Shown: piece by piece, positions 56,042 to 64,000 of the stretch
How positions within the stretch are numbered: the first letter of the stretch is position 1
Layout: each line of letters starts with the position of its first letter
Origin: Nitrosomonas sp.
GTDB taxonomy: Bacteria > Pseudomonadota > Gammaproteobacteria > Burkholderiales > Nitrosomonadaceae
NCBI GenBank assembly: GCA_024281995.1
Contig: JAMWZW010000001.1
Coordinates: 248,001-312,000 of the forward strand
Direction: 5' to 3'
Length of the DNA stretch: 64,000 nt
Program-made: the position numbers and the translations under genes
Notes under the pieces: model-generated
Seen by the model: the letters and a program-made list of their open reading frames with translations, nothing else
What the model was told of the DNA's origin: nothing
Databases searched by the model: none

Positions 56042-56794
56042 CTAGTAGCGGGAGAGTAAGGGGTCGTTTTGCATCAGTTCTTCAACGCGTGCCAAATCGG
56101 CTTCAGTATCAACCGCTTGTGTATTAAATACCGTAGTCACCATTTTAACTTGCAGACCATGTTCGAGTAAACGCAACATATCGACTGATTCCAGTTGTTC
56201 AAGCAGTGTGGGCGCTAGATTTGTGTATTGAAACAGCATGTCACGGCGAAATGGAATGATGCAGACCTGTTTATATGCAATGGTATCGGTAAAGCCGGTT
56301 TTAGCTAAGGTCGGGATGGGGCGGCGTGACATGTACAAGGCATCATTGTTGATATTCATCACCACCTTGATAGTGTTGGCATCGAGATAATCCGCTTCGT
56401 GGTCAATTTTACGTACTAAGTTAACGCAACCCAGGCGGGGGTCCTGTTTAAACGGCGCGACGGCAGCATCAATCATATCAGGATGTGTCATCGGCTCATC
56501 GCCTTGCACCATCACAATCAGCTCCGCATCAGGAATATGGGTGACGGCTTCAGCGACGCGATCACTGGCACGTTCGTGCGTATCGGCAGTCATGATGACA
56601 GGAGCGCCAAAACTTTCCGCAGCTTGACGGATTTCTTCATCACATGTGGCAATATAGGTGGCGCTCAATGACGTACTCATGGCAACACGTTTATAAATAT
56701 GCTCAATCATCGGGCGGCCAAGGATTTTTGCGATTGGTTTGCCTGGAAAGCGTGATGAACCCATGCGGGCAGGTATGATTGCGATAGTTTTCAT
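56042..56794 (-). CDS. CMP-sugar-acid cytidylyltransferase, KdsB-like
   Basis: 250-residue KdsB-type nucleotidyltransferase. Phosphate-binding IPARMGSSRFPGKPIAKI, VQGDEPMTHP with the metal Asp, and late LLEQLESVDMLRLLEHGLQV plus TEADLARVEEL, all as in KdsB. It activates a keto-deoxy sugar acid with CTP. The local context (aldolase, dehydrogenase, epimerase, HAD) differs from the usual kdsB neighbourhood (lpxK and the like), so it may be a paralogue for a different acid. Confidence 0.82.
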   Translation of the reverse strand: MKTIAIIPARMGSSRFPGKPIAKILGRPMIEHIYKRVAMSTSLSATYIATCDEEIRQAAESFGAPVIMTADTHERASDRVAEAVTHIPDAELIVMVQGDEPMTHPDMIDAAVAPFKQDPRLGCVNLVRKIDHEADYLDANTIKVVMNINNDALYMSRRPIPTLAKTGFTDTIAYKQVCIIPFRRDMLFQYTNLAPTLLEQLESVDMLRLLEHGLQVKMVTTVFNTQAVDTEADLARVEELMQNDPLLSRY

Positions 56795-57087
56795 GGAAAC
56801 GATGTATATGTTTGGATTAAAAATACAAGTTCAGTTGCAATATGCAGATTATCCGGTTTTTCTCGTTTGTTGGGTAACATTTATTCGTTAATTTGAATGA
56901 TAGCCTCTATAGATTTATTTGATTAACCGACATCCGCCACACTTGTTGTGGAATTTTCACAGGTACGGACATGTTGCTGGTAATTGGGTAGTTGCGGGAG
57001 TAAAATGGCGCGCTTTACCGAATCGTCTGTTTAAACAGGGAAAATGCTTGAGATGCATGATGTTCTAGATTTTTCTGCAACACGGTT

Positions 57088-58353
57088 ATGAAAGCGCTTT
57101 TTTTTCTTCGTCACTATAATGACATAGATCATGTTACGCCAGTGATTCATCAATGGATTCAGTCTGGACATCAGTGTGATGTTGTATTGATTGGATCTGC
57201 GAAGTTTCGGCGTGATTTTCGTGTGAAGTATTTGAGTTACTTGCAAGGTGTGCGTGTCGCACATATGAATGAATTGTTTTCATGGGTAGATTATTGGAAA
57301 TGGCGCTTGCAGATGTTGATACTGACACGAAATGTCAGGCGTATCAAAGTAATTGGCAGGTTGGCGGAGAAATTGGCCGAACGGTTTGATGAGAAAAAGC
57401 GTGAACCGTTGTGGCGGCATACTGCAGAGTTTTTATTGCATCGTTGTTTTGGTGACAATGGTAAAGGCGTTGTCGCATTTGATTGGATCGAACGTAATTC
57501 AGTAATTTGTGTGGAATGGGTTGAAGTAGTCATTGCCATGGCTAAGGAGCGGGGATTGGGGACAGTGTCGTTGCCGCATGGAGATAGTCCCCATGCAAGC
57601 CAATTGATTCGTCGCGGTGAGCGGCGTGTGGTGCCTGACACGACATTCTCAGCGGCTAAGATATTTGATAGGGTGGTGGTACCCAATGAATTGTGCGCTG
57701 TGCGGTTTCGCCCATTCATGACGGGCAATCAGTTGGCTGTATTGGGTTCGCCTCGTTACTGTGAAGCATGGTTGAAGATATTGTCCGGATTGATGCCGCC
57801 TTCACCGCTGATACGCTCTGATAGTAAGCTTAAGATCGTGATCTTTCTAAGAAAAGCCAACTTTACGACGTTCTGGGAAGAAGTGAGTGAGGTGGTACAT
57901 ATGATCGCTGAGTTTCCTGGGGTTGAGTTGATCATTAAACCGCATACCCGGAGTGGATGGAAACAATCATTGACCAAAGACAGCTCGATCAAACAATTGC
58001 CTAATGTTCGCATTGCTGGTGATGACGCACATTCGGTACATTTGATGAATTGGTCGGATGTAATCATAGATTTAGCGACATCCGTTGTTTTTGAAGCGGT
58101 GAGAGCAAAGAAGCCGGTACTGGCCGCAGATTATTTAATTGCAGCACGCTCGGCTGTAGCTTACTATATGCCGGAAACAGAATTGAAATGTCGTGACGAT
58201 GTATATGAGAAAATCAATGGTTTTCTTACCAACGGGGTTGCGGATTTCTATGTAGAAGAACACCGCCAGCGTTTCTTGAAGGAAATGCTGGATTATCCGG
58301 ATGCTAACGTGTTGCCGCGTTACGTGTCGCTGCTTGAGCAACTGGCAAATTGA
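57088..58353 (+). CDS. Surface polysaccharide protein of GT-B/capsule-synthesis type
   Basis: 421 residues, soluble, first gene of the rightward polysaccharide block. N-terminal MKALFFLRHYNDIDHVTPVI reads as a Rossmann-like donor domain. Middle GTVSLPHGDSPHAS and the C-terminal ELIIKPHTRSGW plus WSDVIIDLATSVVFEA are typical of GT-B enzymes and of CDP-glycerol/KpsS-like transferases. The exact sugar or phosphate donor is unclear. It is divergent from the cytidylyltransferase across 293 bp. Confidence 0.65.
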   Translation: MKALFFLRHYNDIDHVTPVIHQWIQSGHQCDVVLIGSAKFRRDFRVKYLSYLQGVRVAHMNELFSWVDYWKWRLQMLILTRNVRRIKVIGRLAEKLAERFDEKKREPLWRHTAEFLLHRCFGDNGKGVVAFDWIERNSVICVEWVEVVIAMAKERGLGTVSLPHGDSPHASQLIRRGERRVVPDTTFSAAKIFDRVVVPNELCAVRFRPFMTGNQLAVLGSPRYCEAWLKILSGLMPPSPLIRSDSKLKIVIFLRKANFTTFWEEVSEVVHMIAEFPGVELIIKPHTRSGWKQSLTKDSSIKQLPNVRIAGDDAHSVHLMNWSDVIIDLATSVVFEAVRAKKPVLAADYLIAARSAVAYYMPETELKCRDDVYEKINGFLTNGVADFYVEEHRQRFLKEMLDYPDANVLPRYVSLLEQLAN

Positions 58354-58405
58354 TTAAGCATTTACGGGTGGTTTTGCGTCAATGCCTTGCCCTTTGAGGT
58401 GATAG

Positions 58406-59170
58406 ATGCTGACAAAAGACATTTTAAATGAATTGGTAGTTGCTGCGTATAAGCTAAAGGGTGGTTTCACCCGTGTGCAAGTACGCGGGCAGCAAATCCT
58501 GATTTCAGTTGATCATTTGCGTACGCTTAACCGGGCAAAGACATATTCAAAGAAAGAACCCGATACTTTGGATTGGCTCGACAGTTTCGAATCGGGTTCC
58601 TGCTATTTCGATATTGGCGCCAATATTGGTCAGTATGCGCTATATCCGGCGAAAAAATACGGCAAGAACGTTCAAGTATTCGCATTTGAGCCGCAAAGCA
58701 ATAATTATTACGCACTCAATAAGAATATTTATCTGAATAATTTGAGCGGTCATATTTTATCTTATTGTGTTGCGATATCTGGCCGCAGTGAATTTTCCAA
58801 GCTGTATATTCCCAAATTCATTCCAGGTGGCAATCGTTCGCAATTCGGACATGAAGATTTGGAAAATATGAAAATGTCGGCTACACATATTCAAGGAATG
58901 TTTGGCGTAACGCTGAACGATTTGTGCAGCAAGTGGGGATTTCCCTATCCAAACTACATGAAAATAGATGTCGACGGCATTGAGATTTCAATCCTGGAGG
59001 GTGCATCCGAGGTTTTGGCAAATCCATTGCTAAAATCCGTAATCATCGAATTGGGCACCCATTCCGAGCAAGAGAAGGCCGTGGCACTTATGAAACAGGC
59101 AGACCTTGAAGTCACTAAAAGACCATCTAAAAATTGGGGTGAAACATATCTGATTTTTAGCAGGACTTAA
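58406..59170 (+). CDS. FkbM-family methyltransferase
   Basis: 254-residue SAM-dependent methyltransferase. Motif I CYFDIGANIGQYALY, motif VFAFEPQSNNYYALNKN, and C-terminal YMKIDVDGIEISILEGA typical of FkbM. In polysaccharide clusters such enzymes O-methylate sugars. It follows the preceding gene after 52 bases. Confidence 0.88.
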   Translation: MLTKDILNELVVAAYKLKGGFTRVQVRGQQILISVDHLRTLNRAKTYSKKEPDTLDWLDSFESGSCYFDIGANIGQYALYPAKKYGKNVQVFAFEPQSNNYYALNKNIYLNNLSGHILSYCVAISGRSEFSKLYIPKFIPGGNRSQFGHEDLENMKMSATHIQGMFGVTLNDLCSKWGFPYPNYMKIDVDGIEISILEGASEVLANPLLKSVIIELGTHSEQEKAVALMKQADLEVTKRPSKNWGETYLIFSRT

Positions 59171-59188
59171 TCAAAGCATAGGGCTACG

Positions 59189-60208
59189 ATGGCTGCGGCA
59201 ACTGTCGATGTGGTAATTCCTGTCTATAACGCGCCGTTGTTAACGCGACGCTGTATTGATTCCGTCATTAAATATCTGCATGCATCTATCCGGAATATCC
59301 ACATCCAGGACGATGCATCGAATGCTAAAACTCGTAACATGCTGGATAGTTTGATCTACCCACAATTACATGTTTTCCATGCACCCGAAAATCAAGGGTA
59401 TGGTAAGTCGGTCAATGATGCAGTTGCACGTTCTGATGCCGATTTCGTGCTGGTGCTCAATTCCGATGCCGAGGTATTCAATGATTTCCTGCCCTTGCTT
59501 TGTAATGCTTTTGCCGCTGATCCCAAACTGGCAGTTATCAGTCCGACAGAAGGTGATTTTTCCAGTGCGAAAGCTGATCGCTATGTACGGCAGGCGGGCG
59601 GTTATATTATTACCTATCGGTTTAGAGGTTATGCTTTTTTGATCCGGCGCGCTGTTTTTAACGCGATGAAAGGGTTTGATGCGTTATTTGGCCGAGGTTA
59701 TTATGAAGATACCGATTTGGGGCGGCGGTTGGCGCAACAGGAGTGGCGCATGGGCGTACATCCGGACGTGGCGATACGGCATGAAACGGGCGCATCGTTT
59801 GGTCGTGGGCAGGCGTATCGTGAGTTAATCAGGAAAAACCGTACTTTGTATTATTCGCGTTATCCGTTGGCGCAACAAAATATTCTGGTAGTATCAGGCT
59901 TATTCACTTTGGCTGATTTATCAATTTCATTAGCGAATACTATTGAGCAAGTGATGCGGCAAGGTGGGCGATTGCACTGGTTAACTCCCACTTTATTGCG
60001 ACAATTATCCTGTCTGCAAATGCAAAATAGTGTGATCAGCTTTGCAATGATTATAAAATTGCTGTTACGCGGCTGGTCGCGGGAAGACAAGCGCATTACC
60101 GCTGTATGGATTCTTCCCGGTGTTTCGGTTGGGTTGCGTACTTTACTGATGGTATGGGTTCGCATACGTCAACTGCAGGTACAGGAATGGGGAACGGTAG
60201 CGTTGTAA
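59189..60208 (+). CDS. Family 2 glycosyltransferase
   Basis: 339 residues. GT-A core VDVVIPVYNAPLLTRRCID, metal site LVLNSDAEVFND, GGYIITYRFRGYAFLIRRAVF and the acceptor-site GFDALFGRGYYEDTDLGRRL. No membrane helix is evident; the C-terminal part is partly hydrophobic. It probably adds a sugar to the surface glycan. Starts 18 bases after the methyltransferase stop. Confidence 0.9.
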   Translation: MAAATVDVVIPVYNAPLLTRRCIDSVIKYLHASIRNIHIQDDASNAKTRNMLDSLIYPQLHVFHAPENQGYGKSVNDAVARSDADFVLVLNSDAEVFNDFLPLLCNAFAADPKLAVISPTEGDFSSAKADRYVRQAGGYIITYRFRGYAFLIRRAVFNAMKGFDALFGRGYYEDTDLGRRLAQQEWRMGVHPDVAIRHETGASFGRGQAYRELIRKNRTLYYSRYPLAQQNILVVSGLFTLADLSISLANTIEQVMRQGGRLHWLTPTLLRQLSCLQMQNSVISFAMIIKLLLRGWSREDKRITAVWILPGVSVGLRTLLMVWVRIRQLQVQEWGTVAL

Positions 60209-60216
60209 TAGATCCG

Positions 60217-61410
60217 ATGCAAATTCATTTTCCGCAACGGGAATGGCTAATTCGATGTGCGCTTGTATTGATTTGTGCAGGATTTTGGTATAGTCAATTA
60301 AACTACTTTTCCTTTCCGCTGTTGGTATTTGCCTGGTTAATTGATGGTGGATGGCGGAGATTCAATGAAGCTCTTAGGCTACCAGTGGTGCAAGCGATGT
60401 TTTTGTTGTGTGCATTGTTACTCATTGGGCTATTTTGGAGCGAATCCGTGCCGGATGGTCGAATGAAATGGTTGAAATACTTCGTGTTATTAATTTTTGT
60501 CCCATTTTATTTGTTGTTGAATAAGCAGCGCTTGCCTTGGGCATTGGGTGGTCTGGCAGTAGGGTATGCAGGCGTTTTGGCACTAGGTGTTTATCAATGG
60601 TTAGCAGTGGGGGTTCAGGGCATTCCGCTGCTTGGCATGTCGTATTTAAGCTTTTCTGCGATGTTGGGTGTTGGAGCCACCGTTGCCGTTAGCTTTGCTT
60701 GCATGAGTCAATCGCTCAAACTTCAGGTGTGTTTAGGAATCGCAGCGTTGCTATTGATGCTGGTGCAATTCCATCAGAACGCCAGGGCCTTATTATTGGC
60801 TACACTGATTTCTGTGACGTTGCTTATTTTCTTACGATACAAAATGGCCATAAAAAGAATGTTTGGTATTGTGCTATTTTTGACGGTGGCCATGACTATT
60901 TTTGCGTGGAGCAGTCCTGTTTTTGAAGATCGACTTATGCTGCTGAGAAATGACATCGCGTTATTGCAACACGGCAATTACAATTCCAGTCTAGGTTACC
61001 GGCTGGCGATGTGGGATGTTGGCATGCATGCCATTCTGGATCGTCCTTTAACAGGCTATGGTACGGGTATGCCGGTACATTATTTTGAGCAGGCCATCGT
61101 GACATACAAAGATGGCTTATATAGAGATCTCCCCGGATTTCAAAAGACATCGCATTTTCATAACGACTGGATAGAAATTGGTATGCATATTGGTGTACCA
61201 GGCATGTTGGTGTTGTTATTTCTTTTTTGGGGTTGGTATCAGTTATTTAAAGCCAACCAGCTGGTTTTTCTGGGGACTGGTTTATTGAGCTATCTTTTTG
61301 TCGCGGGACTTACAGACACTTTTCTGATTTTTAGTCGCACGCCAATTCTGATGTTGATAATTACTGCAACTGCAATTGATTGGCGGCAAAGATGCAACGG
61401 GATTGGCTAA
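60217..61410 (+). CDS. O-antigen ligase/polymerase-like membrane protein
   Basis: 397 residues from ATG at 60217; in-frame starts at 60187 and 60106 also exist and overlap the previous gene. About ten to twelve membrane helices. A large periplasmic loop near 250-330 contains LGYRLAMWDVGMHAILDRPLTGYG and FHNDWIEIGMHIGVPGM, the Wzy_C/RfaL signature with its conserved His. It probably ligates or polymerises the glycan made by the genes before it. It closes the block. Confidence 0.85.
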   Translation: MQIHFPQREWLIRCALVLICAGFWYSQLNYFSFPLLVFAWLIDGGWRRFNEALRLPVVQAMFLLCALLLIGLFWSESVPDGRMKWLKYFVLLIFVPFYLLLNKQRLPWALGGLAVGYAGVLALGVYQWLAVGVQGIPLLGMSYLSFSAMLGVGATVAVSFACMSQSLKLQVCLGIAALLLMLVQFHQNARALLLATLISVTLLIFLRYKMAIKRMFGIVLFLTVAMTIFAWSSPVFEDRLMLLRNDIALLQHGNYNSSLGYRLAMWDVGMHAILDRPLTGYGTGMPVHYFEQAIVTYKDGLYRDLPGFQKTSHFHNDWIEIGMHIGVPGMLVLLFLFWGWYQLFKANQLVFLGTGLLSYLFVAGLTDTFLIFSRTPILMLIITATAIDWRQRCNGIG

Positions 61411-61718
61411 TTTGCGTTTACTCAGAAATTCAGTAAGGCCAATCGCCCAGTACCTAATGATATTGGTTTAAGGCCAGATATCTGGGGAATAATTTTAATT
61501 CGTTAATAAATATTTATAAGTCGATAATACCAATAAAGTTGTTTCATGCTGCAAGTAAGATTCTGGAGTTACTAGCTTGATTATCAATAATAATCGTGTT
61601 TGGCAATGATGAAATCTCCCGCTTTATCCTCGTTTTTTCTGTTTTTATCAAGAAGATTTCCGGTTATTATTTCTTTCTTGAAGCTATTTTGATTGATTGA
61701 TGTCTGACGCTATTGTTT
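61411..61718. other. Intergenic region before the first L,D-transpeptidase
   Basis: About 310 bp of AT-rich sequence with no supported gene. It probably contains the rightward promoter for the transpeptidase and may end the polysaccharide unit. No clear terminator or RNA gene was recognised. Confidence 0.5.
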
Positions 61719-62684
61719 ATGTACAGATCTATTTTGTTTAATTTTACTGTAATTAGCCTTTTGAGTGCTTCTTATGTTTGTGCAGAAACATGGGTGCTGC
61801 CACCTCATGGCGTTGACATTTTTGGTCAAATTCGTACTACTAATGCAAGTCGTGAAGAAACCCTGCTCGATATAGCGCGTCAGTACGATATCGGACAAAT
61901 CGAGATTTTGTTGGCCAATCCGACGGTCGACCGATGGTTACCTGAAGATGGTGCAAAAGTTGTGCTACCAAGTCGATACATTCTTCCTCACGCTGAGCGG
62001 AAAGGTTTGGTACTTAATCTACCTGAAATGAGAATTTATTATTTTCCTGAACCAACAAAAGGGGAAAAACCAGTAGTGATTACCCATCCAGTTGGGATTG
62101 GCAGAATGGATTGGGTGACTCCATTGGGAATATCAAAAATTATTGACAAAAAGAAAGATCCAACATGGACGCCTCCAAAATCATTGCAGTTGGATAGAAT
62201 AGCCAATGGCGAGCAACCATATCCCAGCATCGTGCCGCCAGGTCCTACCAATCCATTAGGTCGACATGCTATGCGTTTAAGCATTGGTGGTGGTAGTTAT
62301 CTAATACATGGCACCATTAAGCCATTTGGTGTTGGCATGCGAGTTTCAGCTGGATGTGTACGTATGTATCCCGAAGACATTGAGGCATTGTTTGATAAAG
62401 TTCCACTCGGAACGCAAGTGCAAGTAGTTAACCAGCCGATCAAACTCGGTTGGTTGCTTGATTCACTTTTTATTGAATTGCATCCGCCATTGGAAGAAGA
62501 TGAAGAGAAGTATACTAATTACAAACAGATGACAATCAATGCCATCAATGATTTCTTGACATTAAAAAGTAGTCAGAAAAATATTACTGAGGATTTTGAA
62601 ATTGATCAGGAAGCTTTAAGAAAAGCAATTATTGAAAAAAATGGTATACCGATTTTAATTTCCCGGTTACGGGATCAAACTTAA
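61719..62684 (+). CDS. L,D-transpeptidase (YkuD/ErfK type, LysM-like N-terminal region)
   Basis: 321 residues from ATG at 61719 (a TTG at 61713 adds two). Signal peptide ~4-22. A LysM-like segment (~45-88, ETLLDIARQYDIGQIE through VVLPSRYILP) is followed by the YkuD catalytic domain with IHGTIKPFGVGMRVSAGCVRM; the nucleophile Cys is near residue 213. It resembles E. coli ErfK/YcfS/YbiS, which link Lpp to peptidoglycan. It faces a lipoprotein gene across a shared terminator. Confidence 0.88.
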   Translation: MYRSILFNFTVISLLSASYVCAETWVLPPHGVDIFGQIRTTNASREETLLDIARQYDIGQIEILLANPTVDRWLPEDGAKVVLPSRYILPHAERKGLVLNLPEMRIYYFPEPTKGEKPVVITHPVGIGRMDWVTPLGISKIIDKKKDPTWTPPKSLQLDRIANGEQPYPSIVPPGPTNPLGRHAMRLSIGGGSYLIHGTIKPFGVGMRVSAGCVRMYPEDIEALFDKVPLGTQVQVVNQPIKLGWLLDSLFIELHPPLEEDEEKYTNYKQMTINAINDFLTLKSSQKNITEDFEIDQEALRKAIIEKNGIPILISRLRDQT

Positions 62685-62752
62685 GTTCATACGATGCACA
62701 ACGAATAATGCCGTAGAAGCGAAGAAATTCTATTGTGAAATTAATCATGAAT

Positions 62753-62783
62753 AAAAAAACCCCTCAATTGAGGGGTTTTTTTA
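62753..62783. terminator. Bidirectional intrinsic terminator
   Basis: Perfect palindrome CCCCTCAATTGAGGGG, flanked by an A run on the left and a T run on the right, so it can stop transcription from both the transpeptidase (rightward) and the lipoprotein gene (leftward). Confidence 0.93.
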
Positions 62784-62806
62784 TTATGTTCTATGAAAAT
62801 ATCTTA

Positions 62807-63085
62807 TTACTTATGCATTGCTTTTTTAAACATTCTGTCAATTTTTGATTCGGTTTCCATTGAACGTCTGTTTGCTTCATCCGCGATACGGATTGCATCA
62901 TTTGCTTTAGCGCTAGCAGCGGCTGCCTCTGCTTTTGCTGCAGACGCATCGGCTGCAGCTGCATTAATTTTAGCTTGTAGTTCATCAAATTGAGCTGTTG
63001 TAGCACAACCTGTGAGTCCAATAAAAGCACCTGCTATTACTGCCAGTGTTAAGATGCGAACTGGATGCTTGATTTTTTCTTTCAT
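62807..63085 (-). CDS. Lpp/OprI-like alanine-zipper lipoprotein
   Basis: 92 residues. Lipobox LTGC with lipidated Cys27. The mature 66 residues form a heptad-like Ala-rich coiled coil (KINAAAADASAAKAEAAAA, then KANDAIRIADEANRR). The C-terminus is a Lys (MFKKAMHK), the residue that L,D-transpeptidases attach to peptidoglycan in Lpp. The strong ribosome site (gaggagatcgga) precedes the ATG, as for an abundant lipoprotein. Very likely a Braun-type tether between outer membrane and wall. Confidence 0.86.
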   Translation of the reverse strand: MKEKIKHPVRILTLAVIAGAFIGLTGCATTAQFDELQAKINAAAADASAAKAEAAAASAKANDAIRIADEANRRSMETESKIDRMFKKAMHK

Positions 63086-63364
63086 TCCGATCTCCTCAGT
63101 GTTTATTCTATTTAATGCGCATAAACATCCGCTACTTCATTAGTGTTAGTTACCGATATCGCTACCGGCAACCCACTGGAATCTTATCTGATTTTTTCCA
63201 CAAAATAAATGAATTTAGATGAATTCTCTGACAAATTTACTAAAATCTTAATGTGACATACAATATAATTCAATAACTACATGAATAAATAGATGTTTGT
63301 CTTAATTAAGCAATTCAAGTATTTAACAACAAATATAACAGTTATAAATAAACTGCTCTGATTC

Positions 63365-63958
63365 TTAACGAATATTAACTAAAATGCCAGGTTTTATCCA
63401 CTTTCCGAGTTGATCAATTTGCTCGTTTGTAAGTGCAATACAACCATTAGTCCAATTGTAGTTATGGTGAATTTCTTGGTCACCTCTGCCAATTCCATGT
63501 ATACCGATATGCCCTCCTAAAGGTGTATCTTGAGGAGGTGTTTTTCCCAAATTTTTTGCTTGCAGGATTGATAACCAGGTTTCTTCGGTAATTCTGTTTT
63601 CATCCAAAGCGCGCTTAGCGGTATCAAGATTTGGGTAATTCAAGCCAAAGAAACGATAATAGCGGCTTTTTTCGTTAACCCAACCAACTCTAAATTTACC
63701 GAGTGGGGTTTTATCATCTTGTGTCATTTTTGTCCAAGTAGTACCGTAGCGTCCGATAGCAACATTTTTAAATACTGCCTGGATGGAATTACCTTGCATG
63801 ACTAAAAGCCTGTGTTCCATGGTATCAACGTCAATCCATATTTCATTATTGAGTTGCGCTGGATTGTCACTGGCTCGTGCAAAATTTAGGGCTGATAAAA
63901 CAAAAACTCCACTCACAAAAAATATCAGATAATGAATGAAAGAATTTTGTTGAATCAC
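63365..63958 (-). CDS. Second L,D-transpeptidase-family protein (YkuD domain)
   Basis: 197 residues with a signal peptide/anchor (~9-29). YkuD domain with IGIHGIGRGDQE (His154) and NWTNGCIALTN (Cys173). It lacks a LysM and differs from the first enzyme; its layout (IDVDTMEHRLLV start, LGKFRVGWVNEKSRYYRFFGLNYPN) is nearer the small YafK/DpaA-like group, some of which cut Lpp from the wall. It lies upstream of the lipoprotein gene on the same strand, 279 bp away. Confidence 0.82.
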   Translation of the reverse strand: MIQQNSFIHYLIFFVSGVFVLSALNFARASDNPAQLNNEIWIDVDTMEHRLLVMQGNSIQAVFKNVAIGRYGTTWTKMTQDDKTPLGKFRVGWVNEKSRYYRFFGLNYPNLDTAKRALDENRITEETWLSILQAKNLGKTPPQDTPLGGHIGIHGIGRGDQEIHHNYNWTNGCIALTNEQIDQLGKWIKPGILVNIR

Positions 63959-64000
63959 TTGAGTGCGCGTAAAAATAAAGACAGTGCAATTATGTCATAA

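Noticed and set aside
62791-63030. Alternative Leu/Gln-rich leftward frame over the Lpp-like gene
   Set aside because: It is a frame shadow of the Ala-rich coiled coil; the true frame has a lipobox, a strong ribosome site and a C-terminal Lys.
1-64000. CRISPR arrays, tRNA or rRNA genes, prophage
   Set aside because: No regularly spaced short repeats, no tRNA-like T-arm and acceptor pairs and no phage structural genes were seen by eye on either strand; a tRNAscan or CRISPR search was not possible.

Overview
The window looks like a chromosomal segment of an AT-rich betaproteobacterium, most probably Nitrosomonas or a close relative (Nitrosomonadaceae). This rests on the combination of betaproteobacterial flagellar genes, purM-purN-DUF3108-rsmB, a regulatory EIIA-HPr-EI phosphotransferase set, metX-metW and hopanoid genes (hpnH, hpnB, hpnM). 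The assignment is by protein-family recognition and gene order; no search was run.

Layout. 1-10683: flagellar block. fliM (partial), fliL, fliK, fliJ, fliI, fliH, fliG and fliF read leftwards. A FleS/FleR-type two-component pair and fliE read rightwards. 10695-11913: a complete IS481-family insertion sequence with clear 28-bp inverted repeats. 11984-13837: yheS-like ABC-F ATPase. 14202-18418: acyl-AMP ligase, NAD-dependent reductase, acyl carrier protein and serine palmitoyltransferase-like synthase, in the gene order of the ceramide locus of Caulobacter. 18534-21179: an exported unknown, an FAD oxidoreductase and a peptidoglycan-binding lipoprotein. 21532-24432: hopanoid genes hpnH-hpnB-hpnM. 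24451-28195 (leftward): purM-purN-DUF3108-rsmB. 28664-31260: a membrane protein of unknown function and a class III aminotransferase (HpnO candidate), placed between purM and the perM-hda-HAD operon (31279-33727). 33834-36587: HigBA-type toxin-antitoxin, a small unknown and lysS. 37345-41652: a 1435-residue RTX adhesin carrying two families of tandem repeats. 41718-43061: a diguanylate cyclase whose N-terminus may be damaged. 43246-47481: EIIA-HPr-EI, then metX-metW. 47502-52003: ferritin-like DUF455 protein, YciA thioesterase, sulfotransferase, a decayed addiction module, a V8-like protease and a small exported protein. 52044-52733: 6-phosphogluconolactonase. 52741-56794 (leftward): KdsB-like cytidylyltransferase, HpcH/HpaI aldolase, D-2-hydroxyacid dehydrogenase, NAD-epimerase and HAD phosphatase. 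57088-61410: surface polysaccharide genes. 61719-63958: an Lpp/OprI-like lipoprotein between two different L,D-transpeptidases.

Much of the window concerns the envelope: ceramide-type lipids, hopanoids, an activated sugar acid, polysaccharide, a large secreted adhesin and an outer membrane-peptidoglycan tether. The most notable candidates are the compact sphingolipid module, the five-gene cluster that resembles a non-canonical route to a CMP-activated ulosonic-type acid, and the lipoprotein flanked by two transpeptidases.
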